Part shown: positions 45,760 through 54,696 of the stretch, piece after piece
Layout of the letters: the number at the start of each line of letters is the position of its first letter
Position numbering within the stretch: the stretch's first letter is position 1
Source: Streptomyces sp. 11x1
Lineage (GTDB): Bacteria > Actinomycetota > Actinomycetes > Streptomycetales > Streptomycetaceae
NCBI RefSeq assembly: GCF_032598905.1
Contig: NZ_CP122458.1
Coordinates: 1,488,001-1,552,000, forward strand
DNA length: 64,000 bases
Direction of reading: 5' to 3'
Made by a program: the position numbers and the translations under genes
Notes under the pieces: model-generated
Seen by the model: only the letters and a program-made list of their open reading frames with translations
What the model was told of the DNA's origin: nothing
Database searches by the model: none

Positions 45760-47067
45760 ATGACAGCGCCCGCCCCCGGCCCGGGGCCCCGTTCCGTGCG
45801 GGCCGGGGGGTCTCGCAGGGCCCTGTTCGCGGGGGCCGTGGGGAACTTCATCGAGTGGTACGAGTTCGGGGTGTACGGGTACTTCGCGACGATCATCGCC
45901 GCGCGCTTCTTCACACCGGAGGGCGGCGGCGAGGCCGAGGCGCTCGTGCGGACGTACGCCTCGTTCGCGCTGGCGTTCTTCTTCCGGCCGGTGGGCGCCG
46001 CCCTGTTCGGCAGGCTCGGTGACCGTGTCGGCCGCCGTCCGGTGCTGGTGCTGGTGATCGTCCTGATGACGGTCGCGACGACGCTGATCGGCGCGCTCCC
46101 CACGTACGACACCGTCGGCGCGGCCGCGCCCTGGCTGCTGACGCTGCTCCGGGTGCTCCAAGGGCTGTCGGCGGGCGGGGAGTTCGGCGGCGCGGTGTCG
46201 GTGCTGACGGAGTCCGCGCCGGCCGGCAGGAGGGGACTGTACGGGGCGTGGCAGTCGTTCACGGTGGCACTGGGGCTGCTCGGCGGGGCGGGGGCCGCCG
46301 CGTTCCTCGCCACCGTCCTCTCCCCCGCGGCACTGGAGTCGTGGGGATGGCGGCTGCCGTTCCTGGCCACCCTGCCGCTCGGCCTCGGCGCGCTGTGGCT
46401 GCGGTTGCGGCTGGACGAGACGCCGGCCTTCCGGCGGGAGAACGAGGAGGGAACGGCGCCGGTCCGGCCGCCGGTCCGCGAGACCGCCCGGGCCATCGCG
46501 CTCGGTGCCGGTCGCGTCATGAGCTGGGCGGCGGCCGGTTACACCTTCCTGGTCGTGCTGCCCTCCTACCTCCAGAACAGTCTGGATGCCACCTTCCGGC
46601 AGGCGCTGCTGGCCACTGTGCTCGCCAATCTCGGCTTCGCGGCCACGATCCTCCCGGCCGGCCGGCTCAGCGACCGGGTGGGCCGGCGGCCCGTCATGCT
46701 CACGGGCGCCCTGTCGGTGACCGTGCTGGCGCTGCCGCTGCTCAACCTCCTCCAGGCCCCCGGTACTTCGACCGTGGCGAAGGGGCTCGCCGTCTGCGCG
46801 GCGGGCGCGGTCGTCGGGCTGATGGCGGGGCCCGGTCCGGCCATGCTCTCCGAGATGTTCCCGACGAGCGTGCGCTACACCGGACTGGGACTCGCCTACG
46901 CCCTGTCCAATGCGGTGTTCTCGGGCTGCGCGGGCCTCATCATCACGGAGACGATCAAACGGACGGGCAGCGTGGACATCCCGGCGTACTACGCGGCGGC
47001 GACCTGCGCGGTGAGCGCGGTCGCGCTGCTGACGTTCCGTAAGCCGACTGCCGGACAAGGGAGTTGA
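45760..47067 (+). CDS. MFS transporter, metabolite:H+ symporter (MHS) family
   Basis: Twelve-helix proton symporter of 435 residues. Marks of the MHS branch: GAVGNFIEWYEFGVYGYFAT at helix 1, FRPVGAALFGRLGDRVGRRP in the loop between helices 2 and 3, and RVLQGLSAGGEFGGAVSVL in helix 4. ATG at 45760 with AAGGAG. anmK follows immediately (stop at 47067, start at 47068), so both are probably one transcript and the substrate may be a wall sugar or an organic acid. Proximity to the pca genes alternatively suggests an aromatic acid; sequence alone does not decide. Confidence 0.88.
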   Translation: MTAPAPGPGPRSVRAGGSRRALFAGAVGNFIEWYEFGVYGYFATIIAARFFTPEGGGEAEALVRTYASFALAFFFRPVGAALFGRLGDRVGRRPVLVLVIVLMTVATTLIGALPTYDTVGAAAPWLLTLLRVLQGLSAGGEFGGAVSVLTESAPAGRRGLYGAWQSFTVALGLLGGAGAAAFLATVLSPAALESWGWRLPFLATLPLGLGALWLRLRLDETPAFRRENEEGTAPVRPPVRETARAIALGAGRVMSWAAAGYTFLVVLPSYLQNSLDATFRQALLATVLANLGFAATILPAGRLSDRVGRRPVMLTGALSVTVLALPLLNLLQAPGTSTVAKGLAVCAAGAVVGLMAGPGPAMLSEMFPTSVRYTGLGLAYALSNAVFSGCAGLIITETIKRTGSVDIPAYYAAATCAVSAVALLTFRKPTAGQGS

Positions 47068-48351
47068 GTGGCCATGCGGGTGATCGGACTGATGTCCGGG
47101 ACGTCGTACGACGCCGTCGACGCCGCGGCGGCGGACCTCGACCTCGACGGCGACACGCTCACCCTCAGGCCGCTGGGGCGGATCAGTCAGGCGTACGACG
47201 ACGATCTCCACGGCGCGTTGGCGCGGGCGCTGCCGCCGGCCGCCACCACCGTGGGCGAGGTGTGCCGGCTGGACACCCGCATCGGACAGGCGTTCGCGGC
47301 CGTGGCGGTCGAGGCCGACCGGCAACTCTGCGACACAAAGGCCGAGTTGATCGCCTCCCACGGGCAGACGGTCTACCACTGGGTCGCGCGATGCGGGGAG
47401 GGCGCGCGCGAGAGGGGCACTCTCGCGCGCAGGGCGGGGGCGGGGGCGGTGCCCGGGACCACCGTGCTCGGCACGCTGCAGCTCGGGCAACCCGCGTGGA
47501 TCGCCGAAGCGACAGGGCTGCCCGTGGTCGCCGACTTCCGGGCCCGGGACATCGCCGCCGGCGGCCAGGGCGCGCCCCTGGTGAGCATGGTCGACCAGCT
47601 GTGGCTGCGTGGCCGCCCCGGCACCCCGGTCGCCCTGAACCTCGGCGGCATCGCCAACCTGACCGCGCCCGACGGCACCGCCTTCGACACCGGGCCCGCG
47701 AACGCGTTGCTCGACGCGGCCGTGCGGGACTCCACGGGCGGGCGGCTCCCGTACGACGTGGACGGTGCCCTGGCCGCTCGCGGCACCGTCCACCAGCCGC
47801 TGCTGCGACGCCTGCTCGGCGAGCCGTACTACGCGCTGCCCGCGCCGAAGACGACGGGCAAGGAGCTCTTCCACGCCGGTTATCTGCGCGCCGCGCTGAC
47901 CGGGTTCGCGGAGCTGTCCCCGGCGGACGTCGCGGCCACCCTCACCCGGCTCAGCGCCCGGACGGTGGCCGACGCGACCCGCGCGGTGGGGGCCACGGAG
48001 GTGATCGCGTCGGGGGGAGGCACACGCAATCCGACGCTGATGCGGATGTTGGGCGTCGAGCTGGCGGGTGTACCGCTGCGGGTGTCGGACGAGTGGGGGC
48101 TCCCGGCGGACGCGAAGGAGGCGTACGCCTTCGCCGTGCTGGGCTTCCTGACCGTCCACGGAGTGCCGGGCACCGCGCCGCCGAGCACGGGGGCCCGCCA
48201 CCCGAGCGTGCTGGGGTCGGTGACACCGGGCCGCCACGGCTTCCCCCGCCCGGGCGGCGACACCATGTCCGGCCACGGGCGGGCGCGGGGACGCTCTGCT
48301 CCGCCCCACACTCCTCGACGGCCGACGCGACTCGTCGTCGAGACAGACTGA
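47068..48351 (+). CDS. anmK: anhydro-N-acetylmuramic acid kinase
   Basis: Phosphorylates and opens 1,6-anhydro-MurNAc during cell-wall recycling. It has 427 residues. ATP and sugar motifs: GLMSGTSYDAVDAA, IASHGQTVYHW, GTLQLGQPAWIAE, VADFRARDIAAGGQGAPLV, NLGGIANLT and FDTGPANALLD. Between HWV and GTLQLG there is an insert of about 22 extra residues (region RCGEGARERGTLARRAGAGA) compared with what I expect for the family, encoded over a perfect GC hairpin. The C-terminus also carries a polar extension. Start at GTG 47068 or ATG 47074. Confidence 0.92.
   Translation: MAMRVIGLMSGTSYDAVDAAAADLDLDGDTLTLRPLGRISQAYDDDLHGALARALPPAATTVGEVCRLDTRIGQAFAAVAVEADRQLCDTKAELIASHGQTVYHWVARCGEGARERGTLARRAGAGAVPGTTVLGTLQLGQPAWIAEATGLPVVADFRARDIAAGGQGAPLVSMVDQLWLRGRPGTPVALNLGGIANLTAPDGTAFDTGPANALLDAAVRDSTGGRLPYDVDGALAARGTVHQPLLRRLLGEPYYALPAPKTTGKELFHAGYLRAALTGFAELSPADVAATLTRLSARTVADATRAVGATEVIASGGGTRNPTLMRMLGVELAGVPLRVSDEWGLPADAKEAYAFAVLGFLTVHGVPGTAPPSTGARHPSVLGSVTPGRHGFPRPGGDTMSGHGRARGRSAPPHTPRRPTRLVVETD
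47404..47430. repeat. 11-bp perfect inverted repeat inside anmK
   Basis: GCGCGCGAGAG (47404-47414), loop GGGCA, CTCTCGCGCGC (47420-47430). It lies in the codons of the atypical insert, suggesting that the insert arose by a small palindromic insertion or duplication. Confidence 0.85.
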
Positions 48352-48577
48352 GCCGCCTGAACGACCGCACAGCCGGGGCTACCGGGCCACCGGACTGCCG
48401 GGCCGCCGGGCCGCCGGACGACAGCCCTTGGACAGCCCACCGGTTGGCCGGACAGCCGGGCGTCCGGACCTCCGAACACCTTCGGGCGACCCCCGAACGC
48501 CCCCGGAACTGCGGCGGGCGCGCGTGAATATCCGCCCCTCTCATCCGGTTTTCACTCCGGCCTCATACGGTTGCCCC

Positions 48578-49612
48578 ATGACGCAGGTGACTCCTCCCGG
48601 CTGGTACCCCGACCCCGGCCAGACAAGTGACGCGCCCGCCACCGAGCGCTGGTGGGACGGCAAGGCGTGGACGGACCAGATCCGCCCCGTCGGCTCGGCC
48701 GCGGGGTTCGGTCCGCCGGCCTACCCGCCAGGCACCGGACCCTACCCGCAGGGGCCCGGGGGCCACCCCGGGTACCCCGGCTACCCGGCCCCGGCTCCCA
48801 CCCCCAGGCGCGGCCTGCGCACCGGGATAGCCGTGGCCGTGGCCGCCGCGGTGCTGGCCAGCATCGGCGTGGGCGTGTACGCGCTGACCAGCAACGACGG
48901 TGGTAGCGAAGGCAGTACGACGTCCCAGGGACGCGGTGGACAGAACGGCGGGCGGGGCGACGACGGCGGCCAGGGAGGACCAGGCGGCAACGGCGGCCAA
49001 GGCGGGCCCGGTGGCTCCGGCGGTTCCGGTGGTCAGACGCCGGCGCCGGGCGGGTCGGGGCAGCCGCCGCAGGAGGAGGGGTACGCCACCGACACGACCA
49101 GCGGCATCAGCATCCCCGTGCCCGAGGGCTGGGTCACCTCACCGTTGCAGGTCGGCGCGCAGGTGACGACCGAGGCGTCGTACGACTGCCCGGCCGACCC
49201 GACGAAGACGTGCACGCGCGGCGGCGCCTACTCGACCCCCGCCGAGCTGTTGAAGCTGAAGGCCACGACGGCCGAGGCGGCCGCCAAGGAGGACATCGCC
49301 CAGGCCGCCGAGGACGCCTACGGCACCGAGGGCTACGGCAAGATCACCTCGCACGAGGAGCTGGCCTCGAAGGCGGTGACCGTGGCCGGCGAGAAGGGCT
49401 ACTACGTCCGCTGGAAGGTGATCACGGGCAAGGGTGACGACGGCTATGTCGAGTCGCTCGTCTTCCCCTCCCCCGCCGACTCCTCACGGCTCGTCGTCGT
49501 CCGCTTCGGCATCGACGTGAGCGACAAGGCACCCGAGCAGTCGGTCATCGACGAGATCACCAACGGCATCAAGAAGGCGTCGATCAGCGGGGGCAGCGGC
49601 CAGGACGTGTGA
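48578..49612 (+). CDS. DUF2510 membrane-anchored protein with extracellular domain
   Basis: Protein of 344 residues. An N-terminal DUF2510 motif (TPPGWYPDPGQTSDAPATER followed by WWDGKAWTDQ), a Pro/Gly/Tyr-rich cytoplasmic linker, one transmembrane helix (GIAVAVAAAVLASIGVGVYA), then a Gly/Gln/Asn-rich spacer (GGQNGGRGDDGGQGGPGGNG). The extracellular C-terminal domain starts at SGISIPVPEGWV and contains ASYDCPADPTKTC, a pair of Cys that could form a disulfide. ATG at 48578. Family members are common in Streptomyces; role unknown. Confidence 0.85.
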   Translation: MTQVTPPGWYPDPGQTSDAPATERWWDGKAWTDQIRPVGSAAGFGPPAYPPGTGPYPQGPGGHPGYPGYPAPAPTPRRGLRTGIAVAVAAAVLASIGVGVYALTSNDGGSEGSTTSQGRGGQNGGRGDDGGQGGPGGNGGQGGPGGSGGSGGQTPAPGGSGQPPQEEGYATDTTSGISIPVPEGWVTSPLQVGAQVTTEASYDCPADPTKTCTRGGAYSTPAELLKLKATTAEAAAKEDIAQAAEDAYGTEGYGKITSHEELASKAVTVAGEKGYYVRWKVITGKGDDGYVESLVFPSPADSSRLVVVRFGIDVSDKAPEQSVIDEITNGIKKASISGGSGQDV

Positions 49613-49648
49613 GCCACCGGCCTCAGCCCCGCCCCGGCGGAAAACAGT

Positions 49649-49695
49649 CGGCCGGGTGGGATTCCTCTCCGCTCCAGAGGAACCCCACCCGGCCG
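49649..49695. terminator. strong bidirectional terminator hairpin
   Basis: 20-bp arms (49649-49668 and 49676-49695, starting CGGCCGGGTGGG and ending CCCACCCGGCCG) with one mismatch and a 7-nt loop, between the convergent DUF2510 and TetR genes. AAAACAG just to the left reads as a U-rich stretch for the minus-strand transcript. Confidence 0.85.
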
Positions 49696-49775
49696 GGGAT
49701 ACGCGCCGCCCCCGTCCCCACGGTGCGGCGCGATCAGGTCGTCGTCCGGTCGGTTCACGGACGGCGGCCTGAGCC

Positions 49776-50390
49776 CTACACGAGGCCGAGCGTCGGGAGC
49801 ACGGCCGCCTCCATGAACTTGATGATGTACGTCTCGTCCGCGTCCCGGCCCTCCAGCACCGGCCGGGCCCGCAGGACGCCGAAGATCTGCGCCGGGACGA
49901 ACTCCAGCGCCGGGTGGTCGGCCGGGACCTCGCCTCGTGCCACCCCGCGGGCGATCATCGCCCGGAGCGCGTCGATCTCCGGCTCCACCAGCGCGTCGCG
50001 CAGAGCCGCCTTCAGCTCCTCGTCCTGCACGACCGCATGGCCGAGGGCTTGCAACAGCCGTCCCTCCAGAACGTAGCCCTCCCCGGCGTGCCGGGCCACC
50101 TCACGAAGGTCCCCGGCGAGGGTGCCGGTGTCGATGCCCGCGAAGCGGACACTGCGGCGCGCGCGCAGCGCGGCCGCCACGAACTGCGGTTTCGTCCGCC
50201 ACTGCCGGTAGAGCGTCGACTTGCTGCAGCGGGTGCTGGCGGCGACGCCCTCCATGGTCACCGAGTCGTAACCGCACTCCCGGATCTGTTCGAGCACAGC
50301 GTCGAAGAGCTCCTGCTCGCGCTCGGGCGTGAGCTTGGAGCGGCGCGAGGCGACGGCCGTCTCCGGCCCGTCCGCTGCCTGCGACGTCAT
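49776..50390 (-). CDS. TetR-family transcriptional regulator
   Basis: Repressor of 204 residues. The N-terminal HTH reads ELFDAVLEQIRECGYDSVTM then EGVAASTRCSKSTLYRQWRT; the C-terminal ligand domain is of the TetR_C type seen in efflux regulators (AAALRARRSVRFAGIDTGTL, LRARPVLEGRDADETYI). ATG at 50390 after AAGGAG. Divergent from the PAP2 gene, with the phased GTATCGGTAC array between them; the array is the obvious candidate target for this protein. Confidence 0.9.
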   Translation of the reverse strand: MTSQAADGPETAVASRRSKLTPEREQELFDAVLEQIRECGYDSVTMEGVAASTRCSKSTLYRQWRTKPQFVAAALRARRSVRFAGIDTGTLAGDLREVARHAGEGYVLEGRLLQALGHAVVQDEELKAALRDALVEPEIDALRAMIARGVARGEVPADHPALEFVPAQIFGVLRARPVLEGRDADETYIIKFMEAAVLPTLGLV

Positions 50391-50444
50391 GACTCGTGTC
50401 TCCTTCGGTCGTCCCCATGCCGAAAGGCCTGTCGAAACGCCACT

Positions 50445-50566
50445 GTACCGGAACGCCTTCGTATCGGTACAGTGCCGTATCGATACCCACTCGTTTCGGT
50501 ACAGCGGCGTATCGGTACACTCCCGTATCGGTACCAGCTCGTATCGGTACGACGTCGTATCGATCG
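50445..50566. repeat. eight GTATCGGTAC-like boxes at exact 16-bp period (operator array)
   Basis: Box starts at 50445, 50461, 50477, 50493, 50509, 50525, 50541 and 50557, always 16 bp apart. Sequences: GTACCGGAAC, GTATCGGTAC, GTATCGATAC (a perfect palindrome), GTTTCGGTAC, GTATCGGTAC three times, and GTATCGATCG. The six bases between boxes vary. It fills the space between the divergent TetR and PAP2 starts, so it is most likely a cooperative operator. Confidence 0.9.
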
Positions 50567-50620
50567 TCTGTGCCTCCAAGGGAATCAGCGCCACCAGCGC
50601 CGTCAGTGAAAGGGCCGGGG

Positions 50621-51418
50621 ATGGAATGCCGCACCGCGCCTGCGGAAGAGCCGGCCGCCGCGATACCACGGCCGCCCCTCGTCCGTGAGTTCCTGCTCGT
50701 CGCAGGGCTCTTCCTCGTCTACAAGTTCGGTCGGCTGCTGGCCAACGGGCACACCGCCGAGGCCTTCCGCAACGCCCACGACGTATGGGACTGGGAGCGC
50801 GCCCTGGGACTGCCGGGCGAGGGCTCCGTGCAGTCCGCGCTGCTGCACGGCGACCTCGTCCACGTCGCGAACGTCTACTACGCGACCGTCCACTTCCCCG
50901 CCACCGCGGCCTTCCTGGTCTGGCTGTACCTGCGGCGCCCCGGGCACTACGTCTGGGCCCGCCGGGTCCTCGCCGCGCTCACCGCCGCCGCGCTGCTGCT
51001 GCACCTCGCGTTCCCGCTGGCCCCGCCGCGGATGCTGGACGGCGCGCACCTCATCGACACCGGACAGGTGTACGGGCCGACGGTCTACTCGGCGACGCCG
51101 GCGACCGACTCGCTGGCGAATCAGTTCGCGGCGATGCCATCACTGCACTTCGGCTGGGCGCTGATGGTCGCGGTCGGCCTGATCGCCGCCACCCGCTCCC
51201 GCCTGCGCCGCCTGTGGCTGCTGCACCCGCTGGTGACCCTGGTGGTGATCGTCGGCACCGCGAACCACTACTGGCTCGACGCGATCGTCGCCGGTGTCCT
51301 GCTGGCCGCCGTCCTCGCCGTGATCCAGCTTCCGCAGCGCACGGCCACCACCGCCGGGCAGCGCTCCGGGGCCCTCGTCGCGGCCGAGGAGCCCGTCCTG
51401 GCCGGAGCGGGACGATGA
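50621..51418 (+). CDS. PAP2-superfamily membrane protein (Aur1/inositol-phosphoryl transferase-like)
   Basis: Integral membrane protein of 265 residues with about six hydrophobic segments. PAP2 motifs: AMPSLHFGWALM (the SxxH motif) and ANHYWLDAIVAG (the HxxxxD motif); GLPGEGSVQSALLHGD and NVYYATVHFPATAAFLVWL resemble the Aur1/PAP2_3 branch that handles lipid headgroups. ATG at 50621 after AAAGGG. Its stop overlaps the start of the next membrane protein (ATGA), so the two are coupled. Likely controlled by the divergent TetR. Confidence 0.87.
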   Translation: MECRTAPAEEPAAAIPRPPLVREFLLVAGLFLVYKFGRLLANGHTAEAFRNAHDVWDWERALGLPGEGSVQSALLHGDLVHVANVYYATVHFPATAAFLVWLYLRRPGHYVWARRVLAALTAAALLLHLAFPLAPPRMLDGAHLIDTGQVYGPTVYSATPATDSLANQFAAMPSLHFGWALMVAVGLIAATRSRLRRLWLLHPLVTLVVIVGTANHYWLDAIVAGVLLAAVLAVIQLPQRTATTAGQRSGALVAAEEPVLAGAGR

Positions 51419-52362
51419 ACGCCACCCTCGTCGCCGTCGCCCTCTCCCTGGTCTCCGCCGTCGCGTACGCGGCCGCTGCCGTGGCCCAGGAGCGGCTCGC
51501 CGCGCGCAGCACCGACTCCGGCGTACGGCGGATGCTCGCCAGCGGCGCCTGGTGGAGTTCGGTCGCGCTGAACGCGGGCGCCGCGCTGCTGCACGTCGTC
51601 GCCCTCAAGTACGGCCCCCTCACGGTGGTGCAGCCGCTGGGCGCGCTCACGCTCGTGGCCGCGGTGCCGCTGGGCGCGCGGGTGGCCGGACGCCGGGTAA
51701 CAGGGGCGGAGTGGCGGGGTACCGCGCTCACGCTGGCGGGTCTCGCCGCGATCCTGATCGTCGCGTCCGGGCCCGTCCCGGACGACGTGCTGAGTCTGCC
51801 GGAGGCGGTCGCCGTGGCAGGCGCGACCGTCGCCCTGGTCGGTCTGCTCTCCCGGCCCGGTGCCAGGCCCGGACTGCGCCACGCCGGTGCCTCCGGCATG
51901 GCCTCGGGTGTCGCCTCCGCACTCACCCAGACCGTCACGGTCGCCGCGACGGACCACTCGGGGTCCCTCCTCGACGTGGAGGTCGTCGGGGTGGCCCTGC
52001 TGGTCGCCACGTTCGCCGTGGGCGGGCTGCTGCTCTCCCAGACGGCGTACCGAGGGGGTCTGGGGGCGCCGCTCGCGGTCGTGACCCTGTCGAACCCGCT
52101 GGCCGCCGCGGTGATCGGCCTCTCCCTCCTCGGAGAGGGCCTGCGGGGCGGGGCGGCGGGGGCGCTGCTCGCGGTGGCGGGGGCCGTGGTGGCGGCACGG
52201 GGTGTGGTGCTGCTGACCCGGGTGACGGCTCCCACCCCGGTGGGCGAGGACCACCCGGTAGCGGCCGTCCTGGCCCTGGAGCCCCACCACGCCCCCACGG
52301 AACCGTCGTTGCTACCGCGTCGCCCGGGCTCCCCCTCACCCGGGCACCTCACCCCCCTCTGA
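51415..52362 (+). CDS. DMT-superfamily (EamA-like) membrane protein
   Basis: 315 residues with about nine or ten hydrophobic helices (VALSLVSAVAYAAAAVAQER at the start, PLTVVQPLGALTLVAAVPLG, GAPLAVVTLSNPLAAAVIGL) and a polar Pro-rich C-terminal tail. The fold is that of small drug/metabolite transporters. Because it is coupled to the PAP2 protein it may export or flip a lipid-linked or small substrate; this is inference. A hairpin over the stop codon ends the unit. Confidence 0.85.
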   Translation: MNATLVAVALSLVSAVAYAAAAVAQERLAARSTDSGVRRMLASGAWWSSVALNAGAALLHVVALKYGPLTVVQPLGALTLVAAVPLGARVAGRRVTGAEWRGTALTLAGLAAILIVASGPVPDDVLSLPEAVAVAGATVALVGLLSRPGARPGLRHAGASGMASGVASALTQTVTVAATDHSGSLLDVEVVGVALLVATFAVGGLLLSQTAYRGGLGAPLAVVTLSNPLAAAVIGLSLLGEGLRGGAAGALLAVAGAVVAARGVVLLTRVTAPTPVGEDHPVAAVLALEPHHAPTEPSLLPRRPGSPSPGHLTPL

Positions 52363-52373
52363 GCAGGGGGGTG
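52350..52373 (+). terminator. terminator hairpin at the end of the PAP2-DMT unit
   Basis: CACCCCCCT and AGGGGGGTG are perfect 9-bp arms around a 6-nt loop that contains the TGA stop of the DMT gene. Confidence 0.8.
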
Positions 52374-52473
52374 GGAGGCGCTCACCGGCGCTGACAGGGT
52401 GCCGCCCGCGCCCACCCGCCGCCCCAGCGGCACGATTGCCCGCGGCTGGGGAGGGCGGGAGCGGACGCGCCCC

Positions 52474-52544
52474 TGGGGCCGCGGCCTTCGGGGCCGCAGG
52501 CCCTCAGGGCCGCGGGCCCTCAGGGCCGCGGGGAACTGCGCGAT
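52474..52544. repeat. GC-rich hairpin/tandem cluster ending in the intergenic repeat
   Basis: Two perfect tandem copies of CCCTCAGGGCCGCGGG (52501-52516 and 52517-52532) follow a GGGGCCGCGG run and lead straight into GAACTGCGCGA, the tail of the Streptomyces intergenic repeat. It sits between a convergent gene pair. No gene is seen in the whole 52363-52650 interval. Confidence 0.75.
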
Positions 52545-52650
52545 CTGCCACGTACGACCGGTGGCCGCCCGATCACAGATCCCGCCGAGCCGGTAGGCGC
52601 TCCGAGTCACCGGCCCCCGACCGACCCGGCACCCCAGGTCACCCGGCGCC

Positions 52651-54696
52651 CTACTGCCGCCCCAGCGCCGGATCACTCACCCCGACACGCCCGTTCTCCA
52701 CGTGTCCGGCGAACCTCCGGAGAAACCCCCCGTCGGCGGTGACCGTCAGGTCGTACCACCGTCGGCTGGAGCGCAGGTCGACGACCTCGCGGACGGTGGC
52801 CCCGGCCCGCACCCGGACCGTACGGGCCCGGCCGCCGTACGCGTTCGCGATCTTGAGGCTCACCGCGGTGGCCCTCTTGTTGGTGAAGGTCAGCTCCACG
52901 TCGTCGCCGACGTGCCGCGCGGTGACCTCGGGCCCACGAACCGTCCCCGGCTCCTCGAAGACCCGCAGGAAGCCATTCGGCCCGTGCACCGTGAGGTCGT
53001 ACGACCCCCCGGAGGCCGCGGAGCTCCACGTGTCCGAGACGGACTTGCCCGCCTCGGTCGTGTACACCCACGGCCCGTCCGTACGGTTGCCGGACGTGAC
53101 CAGGAACGCCGCCCCCGCCCTGCCGCCCGAGGCGAACGTGAGGGTGAGGGTCCCGGCCATCGGATCGGCCGAACCGTCCACCCGGGGCGCGTACTTCAGG
53201 GGCCGGGCGGGACGCAGTCCCCGTTCCTGCCGCGGCATGCTCGGGTCCGGCGGCACGGCGGGCCGGTAGTCGGGGTGCCGCTCCCGGTCCGGCGGCTCGT
53301 ACGCGTCGGTGTCCGGCAGCGCGGCGGGCCGGCTGTCCTTGCGGGAGAAGTCGAACGCCGAGGTCAGGTCACCGCAGACGGCCCGCCGCCATGGCGAGAT
53401 GTTGGGCTCGCGCACCCCGAACCGCCGCTCCATGAAACGCAGGATCGAGGTGTGGTCGAGGGTCTCCGAGCAGACGTAACCGCCCTTGCTCCAGGGGGAG
53501 ACGACCAGCATCGGCACGCGCGGGCCGAGCCCGTACGGACCGGCGACATGGGTGGGGCTGCCCGCGAAGAGGTCCGGGCCGACCTCCACCGTCGACTTGC
53601 CGCGGGAGGCGTCGCGCGGCGGCAGTGGCGGCACGAGGTGGTCGAAGAAGCCGTCGTTCTCGTCGTACGTGATGAACAGCGCGGTCTTCGCCCAGACCGC
53701 CGGGTTGGAGGTGAGGGCGTCGAGGACCTGGGAGATGTACCAGGCGCCGTAGTTCGAGGGCCAGTTGGAGTGCTCGGAGAACGCCTCGGGCGCGGCGATC
53801 CAGGAGATCTGCGGGAGCTTCCCAGTCTTGACGTCGGCCCGCAGCCGGTCGAAGTAGCCGTCGCCGGCCTTGACGTTCGTGCCGGTCCGGGCCTTGTCGT
53901 ACCAGGGGTCCCCGGGCTTGGCGCCCCGGTACTTGTTGAAGTAGAGCAGCGAGTTGTCGCCGTAGTTGCCCCGGTAGGCGTCGGCTATCCAGCCCCAGGA
54001 ACCGGCCGCGTCCAGGCCGTCGCCGATGTCCTGGTAGATCTTCCAGGAGATCCCGGCCGCTTCGAGCCGTTCGGGGTAGGTCGTCCAGTCGTAGCCGACC
54101 TCGTCGTTGCCGAGGACGGGGCCGCCGCCCTTGCCGTCGTTGCCCGTGTGTCCCGTCCACATGTAGTAGCGGTTGGGGTCCGTGGAGCCGATGAACGAGC
54201 AGTGGTAGGCGTCGCAGACGGTGAACGTGTCGGCGAGAGCGTAGTGGAACGGGATGTCCTCACGGGTCAGGTACGCCATCGTCGTGGTGCCCTTGGCCGG
54301 TACCCACTTGTCGTACTTGCCACCGTTGTAGGCGGCGTGCCCGTCGGGCCAGCCGTGCGGCAGGCCCTCCAGGAACTGCATGCCGAGATCGTCGGCCTCG
54401 GGGTGGAACGGCAGCACGTCCCTCGTGCCGTCCGACTGGTGCCACACGCTCCTGCCGTTGTCCAGCGTCACCGGATGCGGGTCGCCGAAGCCGCGTACGC
54501 CTCTCAGCGAGCCGAAGTAGTGGTCGAAGGACCGGTTCTCCTGCATGAGGACGACGATGTGCTCGACGTCCTCGATGGTGCCGGAACGATGGTGCGCGGG
54601 CAGCGCCGCGGCCCGCTCGATACTGGCCGACAGTGCGCTGAACGCCGTAGTGGCGCCCGCGACCTGGAGGAATCGCCGCCGGTTGACTTCAGGCAT
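52651..54696 (-). CDS. Tat-exported phosphocholine-specific phospholipase C
   Basis: Secreted non-specific phospholipase C of 681 residues. Tat signal VNRRRFLQVAGATTAFSALS; catalytic phosphoesterase domain opening with EHIVVLMQENRSFDHYFGSL, then FTVCDAYHCSFIGSTDPNR, FITYDENDGFFDHL and VPMLVVSPWSKGGYVCSETL with DHTSILRFMERRFGV, the typical metal and active-site regions. Two C-terminal DUF756-type beta domains follow (SGGSYDLTVHGPNGFLRVFE and SRRWYDLTVTADGGFLRRFA). Such enzymes are often phosphate-regulated; no clear PHO box was found in the 520 bp upstream. Confidence 0.94.
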   Translation of the reverse strand: MPEVNRRRFLQVAGATTAFSALSASIERAAALPAHHRSGTIEDVEHIVVLMQENRSFDHYFGSLRGVRGFGDPHPVTLDNGRSVWHQSDGTRDVLPFHPEADDLGMQFLEGLPHGWPDGHAAYNGGKYDKWVPAKGTTTMAYLTREDIPFHYALADTFTVCDAYHCSFIGSTDPNRYYMWTGHTGNDGKGGGPVLGNDEVGYDWTTYPERLEAAGISWKIYQDIGDGLDAAGSWGWIADAYRGNYGDNSLLYFNKYRGAKPGDPWYDKARTGTNVKAGDGYFDRLRADVKTGKLPQISWIAAPEAFSEHSNWPSNYGAWYISQVLDALTSNPAVWAKTALFITYDENDGFFDHLVPPLPPRDASRGKSTVEVGPDLFAGSPTHVAGPYGLGPRVPMLVVSPWSKGGYVCSETLDHTSILRFMERRFGVREPNISPWRRAVCGDLTSAFDFSRKDSRPAALPDTDAYEPPDRERHPDYRPAVPPDPSMPRQERGLRPARPLKYAPRVDGSADPMAGTLTLTFASGGRAGAAFLVTSGNRTDGPWVYTTEAGKSVSDTWSSAASGGSYDLTVHGPNGFLRVFEEPGTVRGPEVTARHVGDDVELTFTNKRATAVSLKIANAYGGRARTVRVRAGATVREVVDLRSSRRWYDLTVTADGGFLRRFAGHVENGRVGVSDPALGRQ

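Noticed and set aside
45604..48309. 901-codon open frame on the minus strand
   Set aside because: Antisense to the MHS transporter and anmK, both of which have clear family motifs; the translation is low-complexity.
50445..50566. CRISPR-like array
   Set aside because: The period is 16 bp with about 6-bp gaps, far too short for CRISPR repeats and spacers, and no cas genes are near.
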